Assembly: GCF_000002425.4 (NCBI RefSeq)
Contig: NC_037266.1
Coordinates: 6,513,443-6,577,442 of the forward strand
Source of the DNA: Physcomitrium patens
Taxonomy: Eukaryota; Streptophyta; Bryopsida; Funariales; Funariaceae
Length of the DNA stretch: 64,000 bases
Direction: 5' to 3'
The notes under the pieces are model-generated. The model saw only the letters and a list, made by a program, of their open reading frames with translations, was not told the origin of the DNA and made no database searches. Made by a program: the position numbers and the translations under genes. Numbering within the stretch: the stretch's first letter is position 1; the number at the start of each line of letters is the position of its first letter. Positions 43,050 through 61,339 of this stretch are shown piece after piece.

Positions 43050-46000
43050 CGTTGTCCTGCTTCGAGCTGCAACAGCTCATAACTGCGAAGTGATGGACAT
43101 TCAATTCTGTTGCAATTGCCTCGGGGCTGGATATTTTAGACCCTTACATTGAATTCTATCCAACGCATTCAATGCAATGCCACTGCAGAAAAAAGAATCA
43201 ATTAAAATAATGTACCCACTTAGCCAAACGGAAGTCCAACCTAGAATTCGCTCACCGCTTGAATGAGCTTGCTAACAGCGTTTCATGCAGTCTTCCGAGG
43301 CGTGTTGTGAGAGTTTTCTCGTTCTAAATTTCATACTAGAGCTGGAATTGGATTGTTTCAACCACCACTGTAATTACCCACACGCGACACGGAGGAGAAC
43401 GATCGGATAGTGAATCCTTGTCTTTGCCGCGTGTGATCTCTGTCTTAGCACAATTTGCATTGCACCGAGGCGTCAGAAAGCCAAGAGGCTGTGGACTCTA
43501 AACTTGCAGCAGCCCCAGAGTGTGTCCTGAGGGGTGGCAATTGGATCGTTGTTATAATTAGGCTGGAGCATTCAGTAGCAGCTCCCCATGATCAGATCGT
43601 ATATTCACTTGGTGGCAGGGATGCAGAAGCATGCGAGCACATTGGAGACGGTGACGACCGAAAGGAAGGCATGGTTGGAAAGAAGCCATGGGGAGGAGGG
43701 AGAGTAAAGATTATGCCAAACGAGTAGCGAGGAGGCTGGCAGTATCTTCTTCATCGGAGGGTATCTGAAACATGCATCCTACACAGATGCTGCTGCAGAC
43801 AGTTTAGCGCCAAATCATGTCCCCCATTCTGCTTCGTGGCTCGCGTACCCTTCCATGGTTTGTTGGGTTCCACGGCTTTTTTATAATCCGAGTCTTTCCT
43901 ACTGCACTGCTCCGTTGTCGTTGAAAATGGGTTCAGCTTGTTGCAGTAGTGGTTTCAAGAAGCTTGTGTAGGATTTTGTAGGAGCGGAGTTGTATGGTGA
44001 CATCAAATACAGAGAGGGACAAAAGACACAGACGAATTGTGTTGCGGTGTACGTTCGGTGTCAGGAAGTTATTAGCTCCGTTGGGTTTACTTTCTGGTGA
44101 GACTAATTGTGGTGCACGTCGGCGAGACCATTGTGTCGGACTGCTGAAATTCCTCCGGTTATGAGTGATGGTTTGGAACGGCCATTAGAAGTCGTCGGTG
44201 GCCTTTTGGCTGATCACCCATTTTAGCTATTATGCAGAATGGATTTGGTGGATAATTGCGTCCGGGTTGCTCTGGGGTGTATTGTGCCTTGGATACCCTT
44301 GAGGAGTGGTTGTAGAGGGGGTGATTAGGACAGCGCGCTAAAGCTTCGTTTGGAAGCTATCACAATAGCGTCACTTGGAGTTGGGTGAATTTCTCTCTGG
44401 AGGTGAGTTTGCTACTTGCATCTTCTATCAACAAGAAGTGTTCTAGTGTCTCATATTGGAATCGGAGTATACATATCGAATGGTAGGCGTCTCGTTGTTC
44501 TGTCTAGTACTAGGTAGAATGATTAGGGTGTTTTCTCTCTGCATTATGACATGGAGACTGTAGTCTGGGAAGTAGCTCGCTGTACGTGGTACTGGCTTTG
44601 TTGAAGTGTTGGTTGAAGTTTTGCTTGGACGGAGTGGATCACTCACATTCGAGTCCAGAGAGGCTTCCAATTTTGCGAGCGGGTGACATAGATCTTACGA
44701 TTGTCTATTAGTGACAGCGGCTGCCTCTTTCTTATCCTTTCATGTACTGGTGACCTTTAAAGGTGCTGATTACCGATCGTTGTGGCAATTCTGATCTTAA
44801 TGTATTCGATATGAGGTGTTTACTCCCATTCTTGATTAATCTGGCTAGCTTTTATCTTCTTCTTCTTTTTTTATTTTTATTTTTATTTTTATTTTTTTTT
44901 CCTTCTATTTTCTGGTTTATTGCGGCTGAAGTTTCGTGTCTACCCCAAGAGTTCAGATGAATATATTCTTAACTGGCTAAGTGGTATCAAAATACGAAGT
45001 GAGATGAGATGTTGTTCACTGGCTAAGAGTGGGATCTGATGATGTTTCTGTTCTCCTGCTTGTTAAGACTGATCTGAGAATTTCTCTAAAAGGACTTTTT
45101 CTCACACGCAGAAGTGATCCGAATTGACATGGACACAGCAGACTGTGCTGCTTCAGTATTTGTGATGAAATCGTTTTTCCATTATGTAGAAGCCTCGTAG
45201 TAGATTCAGGGTTTCAAACCGTTTTTGTTTGTATTTGTGAATCTTACCAGATTATTTGATTGGGTGGTGTCTCCCAACCCCATTCTCGTGGTGTCGTCTC
45301 TTTCTTCACATTACTGCGAGTGGCCTCTTGTGACTGAGAGTGTTGCGGCTTCGTGAGAGAACTTTGTTCACCACTATCAATCCTCTATTCCAAGGCATTT
45401 AGGAACAATGGGTCGGTATGACTTGTAAGGAGTTGGAGTCTTGTACATCTAATAGTCTAATTCGTTTGATTTGATTATTTGTGCAGGTTTGACGCATTTT
45501 GATTGAATGTCGTTGAATTGTCGAGCAAACAGCATATTGGTTTCTTTCTGAATCCATAAACAAGAAGACTGTTGTGTACTCCACAGAGATTTCATCACTG
45601 AAGACTTCGCGATAGGATGGGGATATCATATCAAGAGGTATTTCAACAATTTATTCTGCCAGAGGCGTTGATCTGACGATTGTACAAGGTCCAAGTACGG
45701 ATGTTCATGGTTTCCCATTGAAGTGGGTGAGGTGGCCATGACTGCAGCAGATCAGGATCCTGTGCTCAGAAGGATTTCGGTGGACCTACGGATGAGGTCA
45801 GGCAACCTAGTTCAGGGTCATTGAGAACTGATATTTGAATTTATTAGGTGTGCTGGTTTGAGAGTACTACCCTAGAAACATCGTTTTGAGGTGTTATTCT
45901 AAATGGCTATCTCATTTTATGACAGGAATCCAGTTAGCAGCTGATAAGATTTTATCGGTTAATTTGCCATGGCAGACACCGGTATGTTCGCAACTCTTTC

Positions 46001-46125
46001 CAGTTAGTATGAACTATTTGCATTTTGATATGACTTGCAGTTTATTTGTTCACTATCTCAAGTACTAAGGATCTCAATTCTGAAACATCATATGAACTTG
46101 GCTAGAAACAGAGCTGCAGAAACTG
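43050..46125 (+). promoter_or_regulatory. Upstream region and probable spliced leader of the U-box gene
   Basis: Three kilobases of moderately GC-rich DNA without a supported gene. The open stretch 43455-43727 has no recognisable domain. A short ATG reading MTAADQDPVLRRIS starts at 45738 and ends in a possible donor, but I found no phase-matched exon joining it to the main frame, so it may be an upstream reading frame. Possible leader exons end in donors near 45797 and 45979. The true transcription start is unknown. Confidence 0.35.
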
Positions 46126-49100
46126 ATGAGAAAGATGTATATTTGTCCAGTCTCTCAGAGACCTGTCCAAGCATCCGAAAATACCTACAGCCCACGCTCT
46201 GTAGGAAGTCCACAATGGCTTCAAAGCCCTAAACCTCCACCGGGCTCCAGTTTTGGCAAGCCTCCGCAGGTACGTTTTGTCACGTCACAATCATGAGTAC
46301 TGCGTGTTCATACTTCTAAATCATTACAAGCATGAAATTCTTTTAAAAATGTTCTATGTTGCCACTTTGTGGATGCCAAGGTGAAGCTATATTTTAATTT
46401 TTTGGATTTTGTTTTAAGAGCTTAATTTACCGAGAGAGTTTTCGTTTTCAGCTGGGCTTGCCTCGTTTCTTTGAGCAAGTGAGGAATTACAAGCAGTTTG
46501 TTTGTGGACTTTTGAAATTAAGGCCTCGCCTTGTCTTGTGCAGCTTCATGCCCAGATGTGTGCAACATTAGCTGCACTTGTGAAACGTATGCACGCCATT
46601 GGGCCTTCTCTGGATTCTGAGCGTGGTCGATTTCGTAAAGCAGGAGTTCAGTCACTTTGTGCTTTGCAACTGGCTCTAGACAAGGCTCGGCTACTCCTTA
46701 AGTACTGTTCAGATTCCAGCAACCTGTACTTGGTATGTTCCTCTTGCAGCTAGTTATCATCTGATGTCTTGTTCGTATTCGGGCTATTCTTGGCCCAAAT
46801 TCATTCGTTAGTGTCATAAGTAACAACGAAATAATTTGGTTTGCTGCCTTTTGAGTTTAGGTTGCTCTTAAATCTTGCACACTCGATTCATGCTTTTTCG
46901 TCTTGTGGGTTTTGGGAGCAGGCTGTCAAAGGGGAATCTATGTTGGCACGGTTTGAAGAGGTAAAAGTAGGGCTAGAGACAAGTCTGCGACGAATATCAG
47001 TTCTAGTTTCGCAAGAGCTTGCCTCTCAGGTTTGTGCTAACATGAACCTCGCAACTTTTACAGGGTTGTCGAAAGATTTATTGGCTCGATTAAAATCGGT
47101 TTTATCTGCAGATCTAGTCATTACAATGAGTTTTTCTGTGAGTATTGTTCTGCGTATTCTTAAGATATCACCATTTATGTCCTTCATTCTTTTCTGGTCT
47201 ATCATCAGAAACGATCGTATGTGTATGGTTTTCACTGAGGCTGAACGATGTGATATTAGCTACAGCACGTGATAAATTTTTTTTTTTAGATTAGTGAGAT
47301 TTTACACCACCGAACATGAGTATGCGACGGTTGCGTAAGTGCGGCTCACTGTCAAGTGGCAAAGAAACTGATTTGTGTTAGCGTTGTGTCCAGATCAATG
47401 AGGTTCAAGCTGAGTTGGGTCGAACTCGGTTCCAGCTGGACCCTGATGAGAAGAAGATAGGGGCTGATATTATTTCCTTGCTACTTCAGAAGCAAAAGGG
47501 GTCTCTATATGAGAATCCTGAAGCTGAGGAAGAAACCTTCAGCCAAGTTGCTATTCGGCTAGGTTTAGTGACAGCGGATGCTATCCTGGCTGAGAAACGC
47601 GCCCTGAAACGATTACTTCAGAAAGCACGATACGAAGAAGATCGTCGGAAAGAGCTATTCATCTTCCACATACTACAGCTTATGAAGAAGTACAATAATG
47701 TTCTCCGAACAGAGAATGTTATGCAATCAAACGGGGACTTGTCCCGTTGGCTTGTTTCGGACAGAGGTTGGGGTTCGGGGAAACTTTCTGGAAGCGGGGA
47801 GTCAGATACGGATAGGATTAACTCCCCACGAGTTTATCGAAGCTGTTCAGACTGTCGTTGCTCTGACATGGCGTTTCTTGAAACTGTAGATAGATCGGAG
47901 GATCCCGACTGTTCCAGCCCGAGAACTCCTCGAACACCACGAACTCCGCGGACTCCTGAAACTCCTCTTGCGCCAGAAGAGCTTCGGTGTCCCATATCTC
48001 TGCAGCTGATGTCGGAGCCCGTCATTGTTGCATCGGGACAGACGTATGAGAGACTCTGCATTGAAAAATGGTTTCGAGAGGGTCATGTTACGTGCCCCAA
48101 GACGAGACAGACCTTGGCGCACCTCAACCTCACGCCGAATTATTGCATAAAAGGACTGATCGCAAGCTGGTGCGAGTCGCGTAAAATTCCAGTCCCAGAC
48201 CCACCATCTCCACTTTCTCCAGTCTCGTGGCAATGGGAACGTGGATCAGCCTCTGAGCTCGTCAAGGTACCCAATGACGCCCAGGAAAAAGACGCTCGAG
48301 GCGTGCCTGTGAATGATCTTCCAGAAAAGGACATGAAAACTCCTTGGAAAGAGAAGGCTGAGCTAGCTCCAGAGGCCCTCAGTTGCCCAAGTATTCATGA
48401 ACATAAGGGTGCACACTTCCAAGAATGTAACTTCATGGATAAATCTGGGGTTTTCTTGCTTCGTAGAAGTTGTATGAACCTTTCTTTAGAACTGCAACCC
48501 GAAGATCAATGGGTAAATAGGTGTGAGGATTTGATTGTAGATCTTAAAGAGGGTTCTGTGGACCAAAAATTCCAGGCTGCTGAGAGGGTTCGGGTTCTGG
48601 CGAAATCGAATGCTAAGGTAAGATTGCAGCTTGGAGGAGGAGGTGCAATCCCAGCTCTTGTAGAGTTGCTGAGGGCAGCAGTTGATGCTGATGACCAAAT
48701 TGCCCAAGAGGTGGTGGCGCTCTCACTCCTCAATGTTGCCATCAGTGATGACAGGTGAAGAACCTTTAGCGTGTTCTGTTATTGTAGCCTACTTGTGTGG
48801 GTCATGATCGTATGCAAGCGAATTTACAAACGCATAGCAGAGAGATATTTGGAACATGTATTTGGAACTGTTGTGCATCGTAGGTTGAATTCATGTTTTG
48901 ATGTGTACAGGAATAAGGCCGCAGTTGTCACTTCAGGAGGTGTTCCTCTTATTGTCGAACTACTAAAAGCAGGAGCTAGTCGCGCATGCAAAGAAGCTGC
49001 AGCGGCTGCTCTTCTGACCTTGTCTTGCTTGAATGAGAACAAGGCTTGTATAGGCTCCTCTGAAGCAATTCCTCTCTTGGTGAATCTGCTCATATCTGGC

Positions 49101-49754
49101 TCAAATCAGGGACGCAAGGATGCTCTAACCACACTGTACAATCTCACTATATTAACGGAAAACCGGCTCCGTGTGGTTCGAGCTGATGCAATCCCTATCT
49201 TAGTGCATCTTCTGAGCTTACGCAAAGTGGACTTGTTAGAGAAGATTGTGGCCTTGTTATATATCCTGGCCTCTATTGAAGAAGGGAGATCCACTATTGC
49301 CGATACTGAAGGCGGCATAGCTGTGCTGACTGATATCCTTGACACGGGCAGTATCAAGGAGAAAGAGAGTGCCGCTGCCACCCTTTTGTTACTCTGTACT
49401 CATAGCTTCCAGCATAGCCAACTAGTGTTAGGGGAGGGAGTGATTCCTGCACTCGTCTCCCTCTCTGTGAGCAACAATCCGCGTGCTCAAGACAAAGCTC
49501 AGAAACTCCTCCAACACTTCCGGGAGGAGCGCCAGAAGGAGACCGTGTTTTCTCACTCGTCTCCTCGAGGAATAACTCTCAACACAGGAGTATCGATTGG
49601 TGGCGAGTTGCAACAGAGATTGCCTCAATCGAAGGACTTTCCTAGCAGCAGCAGCCCTGGGAAGGAAGGAAGTAAAAAGCTTGGGAAATCAAGGTCCGGC
49701 TCCTTTGGGTTTCTTTGGAAGCCAAGGGTGTCGCTGTCTCTCTATCAATGTTAA
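46126..49754 (+). CDS. PUB45: U-box/ARM-repeat E3 ubiquitin ligase, PUB6/7/45 type
   Basis: Plant U-box proteins of this class transfer ubiquitin to targets held by Armadillo repeats. Exons 46126-46269, 46544-46732, 46922-47029, 47394-48754 and 48911-49754 join in phase to 881 residues, somewhat longer than I recall for the Arabidopsis members. The U-box N-terminal domain covers exons 2-4 (LHAQMCATL, KAGVQSLCALQLALDKA, LDPDEKKIGADIISLL). The U-box lies at about residues 340-415 (PEELRCPISLQLMSEPVIVASGQTYER, here split in two: PEELRCPISLQLMSEP and VIVASGQTYER; then IEKWF and CPKTRQTL). ARM repeats fill about 570-830 (GGAIPALVELL, GGVPLIVELL, AIPLLVNLL, VIPALVSL). The C terminus GFLWKPRVSLSLYQC matches the family ending. 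The start is uncertain: two in-frame ATGs (46126 and 46135) lie in exon 1, and an upstream coding exon is possible. Confidence 0.9.
47922..47966 (+). repeat. RTP repeat in the linker before the U-box
   Basis: Five nine-base units encode four RTP units followed by ETP. Thr-Pro steps are typical sites for proline-directed kinases, so this could be a phosphorylation cluster just before the U-box; that role is inferred. Confidence 0.85.
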
Positions 49755-50460
49755 TATGCATCACATGCATACACAGAATGTTTACATACCTTCAGCTCGT
49801 CTAATGGCAGTATTTCTTCTTTCTTTTTTAGATATACTTTTGTTCGTCTCTCCATTTTGTCATACAGTTTTTCCTCCCTTTTCCTTAGACACCCACTTGG
49901 AATTGCTTTGTTATCTACTGGCTGCATCACATATCGTCAGCATGCAGTCATTGAGATTCCCTCAACTGCTTTGCTGTAGCATTCATTCAAGAGCACCTCC
50001 TCCAAGCCACTTCAAAAAGACTTCAACAAAACTTATGCCTTAGCCAGTTGCCGCACCCCATTGCCCCCCACTGACAAATAGGTACAGAGCCCGGTAGTAG
50101 CATGCCGGGCACACCATATTTGTCGCGGTAAGGGGTGTCAAGCTAAACACTATCCTCCAATCATCATTCCAATCTCACCATTATTATCCAACAAATGTAA
50201 TGGAAGAATCCAAGGACCAAATCTTCCACAAGCCAGTGTGGTGTGAACTCGTGGGTCCCGTTAAGCGGGGAATGGGTGGAGATGCTCTTCGTGAGCCTGT
50301 ATCATTGTATGCACTGCACACCTCATGGAGCCCTTTGTCTTTACTATTCATTTGATGGCGTTTGAAGGTTTTTTTCTGGTAGAATGTACCCATGTTGAAT
50401 AACAATTGGAATGTCAATTAGTTGGTTCTAATCATAGTATTTCATCTGCACCCACGTGAC
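49755..50460 (+). other. 3' UTR of the U-box gene and short spacer
   Basis: After the TAA at 49752-49754 the sequence stays GC-moderate to about 50420 and is probably 3' UTR. Open stretches on either strand have no domains. Confidence 0.5.
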
Positions 50461-50467
50461 AATCCCA

Positions 50468-50487
50468 CTGAAAAGGGCCCTTTTCAG
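50468..50487. repeat. Perfect 20-bp palindrome
   Basis: CTGAAAAGGG is followed directly by its reverse complement CCCTTTTCAG. The right half overlaps the left arm of the foldback element entered next. Confidence 0.9.
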
Positions 50488-51229
50488 ATACATCTCAAAA
50501 TAGTTATGTGATCATTTACATTCGACTGTATCTTTTTTAAGACATTGTGTTATTACAAATTGGGTGAATGGTTGGTATGGTGTTGTTTGCTAATAATCTC
50601 TGATCCTTTCATAACTATTTCATGATAATAGTTGTGATTAAAAAGATCGACGTTGCTAAAACTCAAAGTTGAGGTTCATTTCCTGTGATTAACTTTTTTA
50701 TATACTCATTGATTGGTGGTTAATGTCATACGTAGCTTGCGTTGTTAAAGCACTGAAAAAAATAACATATAATAGAAGTAAGACCAAATTACTTATGATG
50801 CAGTATACTGACATCTAGTAAAATAGAATGGAAATCAAAATCTTGAATGCTAAACTCGTTGGAATATGAAGCCCTCATCCAAAAAAATGACAAAACAAAA
50901 CAAAACAAGTTTCACATGCATCTAAAAATAGTTATCAGTTTAGTTTGTATTAAAACCCTAAAACTTTTTAACAAAAATGTAAGATATATTTAAAACAAAA
51001 ATGGTTATTTTCAAGTCTGTTCAAACAAGGCTGCTTTAGAACAGAGCCATGCAACATTTGCATTACTACTGATTGGAATTGATTGAAACATTATCATACT
51101 TTTGTACTATGCAATGATGAAAAGACTCAAAATACTTGTAAAATTGTTATTTCCGCTATTGAAGTATTATTTAGACTGTTTTGAGATGTATCTGAAAATG
51201 ATCAAATCACTACTTTGAGATGTATCAGA
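50485..51229. mobile_element. Candidate non-autonomous foldback/MITE-like element
   Basis: The left arm CAGATACATCTCAAAATAG with TTATGTGATCATTT (50485-50517) matches, inverted, the right arm at about 51194-51229 (CTGATACATCTCAAAGTAG, then TGATTTGATCATTT). The right end carries an additional copy of the TACATCTC motif at 51183-51194. The inner 675 bp is AT-rich with no coding region. Terminal inverted repeats without a transposase suggest a non-autonomous DNA element. I could not find a clear target-site duplication. Confidence 0.5.
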
Positions 51230-51278
51230 AACCTTTATTTGATTATCTACTGTAACGTTTCTTTGTTTTGTTTTGTTT

Positions 51279-51380
51279 TGTCTTTTTTTTTGTTATTGTT
51301 TTTTTTGTTTGTTTGTTTGTTTGTTTGTTTGTTTGTTTTGTTTTTTTTTTTGTTTTTTTTTGTTTTTTTGTTTTTTTTAT
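51279..51380 (+). repeat. T-rich and GTTT microsatellite
   Basis: Runs of T with a regular GTTT repeat at about 51306-51340. A reading through this tract would be almost all Phe/Leu/Val, which is not a real protein. Confidence 0.85.
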
Positions 51381-51399
51381 ATCATTTATTATTATCTTT

Positions 51400-51981
51400 A
51401 CACAAAAAGCAATAGAATCAAATATCTAAAAACATATATTTTTTAATGATTTTTTTTCTTGAAGTTAAATAATAAGAATAATAAATACATATGTAATAGT
51501 AATTTTATATGTTTAAAATTTAAAATTTTGAATAATTTAATTATTTTTTATACAATATATGTTTGTAATAACTAGAACCAATCTAATATCATGCATACAA
51601 ACATATTTATATGAAAAATGATGATTTTAAAGTATTACATAATTTTTTTAAAAAAACAAGAAAATGATTTTTTTAATGTTAAAATAATTAAACATGAATT
51701 AATATGTACATACATATGTTTGATTATATGTATGTATGAATATATATATTTATATATATAATTAAATTTGACAATGTTATTAAAATAAAAATAATAATTT
51801 AATTACAATTTTTTAAAAAAGAAAATTAAAATTTAAATAGTATAATTCTTTTGTTTTCACCTATTATTTAAGAATTATGTATAGCTACCTTGAATATTGT
51901 AGAAGTTAAAAAAAAATCCCTGTATATGTGCATAATTTAAAAACATGTATGTATATGTATATATATAAATATATATATATA

Positions 51982-52016
<35 letters not shown>

Positions 52017-52122
52017 TCATCAAAGATAAAATTTAATTTTAAAAATATACCATTAATACGACTATTATATATAAAATTTAAAATATTATCAAGATTTTTT
52101 TTATAAATATATAAATAGTATA

Positions 52123-52164
<42 letters not shown>

Positions 52165-52420
52165 TATTAATGCCACCACAATATTTGCTAGTGCAACTAC
52201 AACTTGCCACCTAATTAAAACTTTTTTTAAAAAATAATTTTACTCATTTATACACAGCAGTAAATAAATATATGTATGAAATAGTTGAGAATATTAAAAA
52301 GACAATCAGTTTTTATTATAAAAATTAAATATGTTCTCCACAACTTATTATTAAACTAAACCAAAACAATCATACAAATTTCAAAGCCTTTAGGGCCAAG
52401 TTAACCCTTTTTTTTTACGG
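51400..52420. other. AT-rich spacer with TA microsatellites
   Basis: Very AT-rich. TA-type repeats occur at about 51951-52017 (alternating with AAATATATATAT units) and 52129-52160. The minus-strand open stretch 51875-52210 is Tyr/Ile repeat translation of these and is not a gene. Confidence 0.7.
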
Positions 52421-52429
52421 CACAATTGA

Positions 52430-52686
52430 GAGACTTCGACCCCCGATGGAAGTCCTGTGAACTAATTCATTTATCAGTAAAAGGTCATCCATTGACTTGC
52501 ATTGTCTCCTTTTCTTTCTTTCCCCTCATTTCTTTTCTTTTACTTTTTTCCTTCTCTCCGCGACAAGCAGCTTCGAGGCTTCCGATGTGGTATCTGCAGC
52601 GCCTCCGCTTGCGAGTTTCGCTGCAACTCGTCGTCCCTATGCCTCGATTTCGACTTTCGGATTTCCGCTACCAAAGGCTACTTACT

Positions 52687-52717
<31 letters not shown>
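52430..52717 (+). other. GC-richer island ending in a 29-A run, possible retrocopy fragment
   Basis: An isolated island of coding-like composition (about 52540-52688) with three open frames ends exactly in 29 A (52689-52717). One frame gives FRCGICSASACEFRC, another a Ser/Ala-rich sequence. A 3' A-run after a GC-rich island could be a retroposed transcript piece, or simply a microsatellite. No target-site duplication was seen and no parent gene is known. Confidence 0.3.
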
Positions 52718-52786
52718 CAAACAAACATCAATTCCAAATACCACAGTTGCTTTTCAAACATGAAATTCGTCGAGGTACTCCGGGAG

Positions 52787-52797
52787 TTTATATATAG
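52787..52797 (+). promoter_or_regulatory. TATA box candidate upstream of the phototropin gene
   Basis: TTTATATATAG lies at the start of a GC-rich segment that continues towards the phototropin gene. It would place a transcription start near 52820, giving a leader region of about 2.6 kb that must contain introns. No other strong TATA box was seen between here and 55418. Confidence 0.4.
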
Positions 52798-52819
52798 TCA
52801 CGTCGCTGAAATACCTCCA

Positions 52820-55417
52820 CCAAATCAAAGCTTTTGGGAACTGGGTGAGGCCTGGGTCGACAGCGCCGAGGCGGATTGGGACCATGCCCACGGCAAGCAA
52901 CTTCGTCCAATGAGCGCAGCAATGCAGGCCCCGAATCCAGCTTGCGCCCATCATGATGACGCTTCCTTACTTCTCACATGACTCGCATCGCCTGCTGACT
53001 AGACTCTTCGCCGCGGCAATTCCTGCTTCTCAAGGACTCGCTTTGCGCCCCGTGAATAGTTTGTCAAGTCCTCACTGGCATGCATCCCCACATTTGCTGT
53101 ACTTGTCCGGTGCTCTGTAGATTCCCCATCTCATCTCATTTGCCGAAGCTGCTCCAGATCCGATTGTAGAGTTAGATTCAATGCGACCATCGCTCGCCCA
53201 GGAAGAAAAAGGAAGCCAGGGCTTGCGAAACCTTTCACCAGCGCTCTCCTACTGCAGCTCCCAGCAATCCAGTGGGAAGGAGATGAAGAAAAAGAAATTC
53301 GAATGGAATCTTGTGAAGTTTTTCTGCTTTTGAGGACCCGCTACCGCCAGTTGTGTTGAACAAGGCCTGGAGTAGCTATAGCAACTTTACGTCTAGAGAG
53401 GGTTGGTTATGGGATCACTAATCCAATGAGAAGTTGAAACACGCACCGAAATGGAATAAAATTATAACAGAAAGAAAAGTAAAGAAAAGAACATCTGTTG
53501 TATTTCATATGATTCAAAGTTGGTTGCAGAGGTTATTCTTTTTCTTCCAACAAACTGAAAAAGAAACTTCTGCTGGATGAGCGTTGGATTCATACCTTAA
53601 CCGTGAATGTCATCTTCGAACGACGAGGAGACTTACGGAACGGATGATGGAGAGCATCTCCACGGTGCGCTGAAATTAGCAATGGTCCTAAATCAAACAA
53701 GACAAAACGATGTGTTCATTCACACTTTTTTTGTATTTGTAATCCATTCATGGCTGAAAAGACCCTATCCGAGTTTAATGAGCGAAGAATGTAGTTCGAG
53801 GGGTCTTGTTACCTAGTGCTACACATGGTTTTCTACCAGTAGCAAGGATCTAGTGAACTCCGAGGAGCAGCAGGTGAGCAAGTAAGCACGACAAACCCGC
53901 GAATCCCATCGCAGCAGCGAGTTCATCGGGGTTTGTCAGAGCGAGGTACAATCGCCTCCTACGATCGGATGGACCAACCTCATCAAGATCGTCTTTATGA
54001 GCCTACTCCGCCGTGATGCTACAATGCAGGAACCGCAGCTGCGCCTCTGGGTACTCTTCTGTGGGACCATCTCCTGGCGTCCTCGTCCCCATCATCCATC
54101 AGGCGTCAGATAATCCACCACAATCATTCCTCAAAGCTCCTGAGTCTCGTGGTTCCCACTTCAGTCCGTCGGATGGATTGTGCTTGCAACATGGGTATCC
54201 CGGTTGTCCACTTTTAGCAGGGGTTCGCATAACAAATCTCTTTCGCTCTGCACACTCTGACCTACTCGACACCCTGTTGCGTGACACTCTGTATGCTTCG
54301 GGAAGGAAGGAAGGAAGGAAAGCATAAGCTGGTTGTGGTGAGTCCTCGAGCAGTGCAAATGCCCTTCAACCTTTGTTTGCACTTTGTGTGATCAGGTGTA
54401 GGGAACAGAGCATGTGATTGTGCAAATAGGTTCATCTCTCCCTTTGCCACGATTTTTGAGAACAAAGCGAAAGTTGGGGCGCTATGACTTCGTAGAATTG
54501 CACTGCTGCACGGGTTCATGAATTGCGTGATTACGAGGAGTTCGCACATAAATTCGGATTATCAGCTGAATTCAACCAGGGATTTTATCTCCAGTCTGTG
54601 TATAGAATTGTAGCTTTGTTGTAATGAAGCAACGAAGACGGAATCGCGACCTGACTGCGCGGGGTGCTGGTTAGTTTTCGAGATGACTTGAACGGCTCAC
54701 GTTTGCTTCCAGGTACTGTAGCATGTGGGGTTGGCAGCATCTGCAGTTGAGAGCATTGCGTGGTTGTCGTAATGGGTTTTAGAGATTTCACTGCGGTTTT
54801 AGTGTAAGCGCCCAAGCCTCGAACGACGCGGATTTGCACCAGTGCACCAAAAAAAATTTACTTACTGTTGCGAGGAATTGTTAGCTCCGCCCCGTAGTTA
54901 AATGTCGAATTGCTGCTGGTTCGTGAATCTCGATGCCACATCTTTCTGGGCCGTCACTAGCAGCTCAGTCACGGTTGTTTGTGAACCCTGGAAATTACGG
55001 TATTCCCATCTTCGGAGGCATCGTATTGATTGTTTCCAAATCCGTTTGTTAAAATCCTCTTTCAACATTGTGAGGTTCTATCTTGGGGGGCATTCCTACA
55101 GAGTTGACAGTGCTTTTACACGCTATTGAAATCTTCCATTTTACCTGGAAACCAACTTATGTGCACATTTGCATCTAGTTTACAGTATATCTTAGGTGCC
55201 AAGTTCTTCACAAGTAAGATACAGTCCTGCTATTTCCACCACCACAGATGCTTAAATTCTGATTCCAGCCCTTGCTTGCAGACGAGGAGTGTTGTAGCTT
55301 TGCAGCGCCAGCTTCGAGAATGAGATTGACGCTCCGTTGATGTAGATTGATCTTTCTGTGTGAGAATCCTTACGACGATTGTGGAAGGGTGGTCAGGATT
55401 GAGCATCTAGAAGTTCG
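52820..55417 (+). other. Upstream and probable leader region of phototropin
   Basis: Mostly GC-moderate sequence without a supported gene. Several open stretches (52760-52981, 53607-53816, 54013-54327, 54902-55129 and 55126-55323) lack domains and sit in different frames. The stretch nearest the start codon, 55324-55417, looks like normal leader. Two GGAAGGAAGG units occur near 54300. Confidence 0.4.
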
Positions 55418-61065
<5,648 letters not shown>

Positions 61066-61306
61066 TCTATGTGAGTTGTTAGTTTCAATTTGCCTCTGAA
61101 TGATTCGCTCAGTATTTCTAATGTGTGGTTTTGTAGGGACCCGGGATTTATCTAATTTGACCTGATGTTATTTGCTTCTGCTTGTGCAGAATGTCATTAT
61201 TCATTATGCCAGGTAACGCTGTGCACAAGCTAGGAGCTTCACACTCTGTTGCCCACTAATCTTAGTGCGCTGATTTCTCAGCGACTATTACGATCAGAAT
61301 TGGACA

Positions 61307-61339
<33 letters not shown>

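Noticed and set aside
43455-43727. 90-codon open stretch upstream of the U-box gene
   Set aside because: No recognisable domain or signal; composition matches the surrounding probable leader. It could be an upstream reading frame but cannot be supported.
45738-45797. Short ATG reading MTAADQDPVLRRIS as the true start of the U-box gene
   Set aside because: It ends in a plausible donor, but no following exon joins it in phase to the main frame without a stop.
51215-51415. 66-codon open stretch starting near 51215
   Set aside because: Translation of T-rich and GTTT microsatellite; nearly all Phe, Leu and Val.
51875-52210. 111-codon minus-strand open stretch
   Set aside because: Tyr/Ile translation of TA microsatellites.
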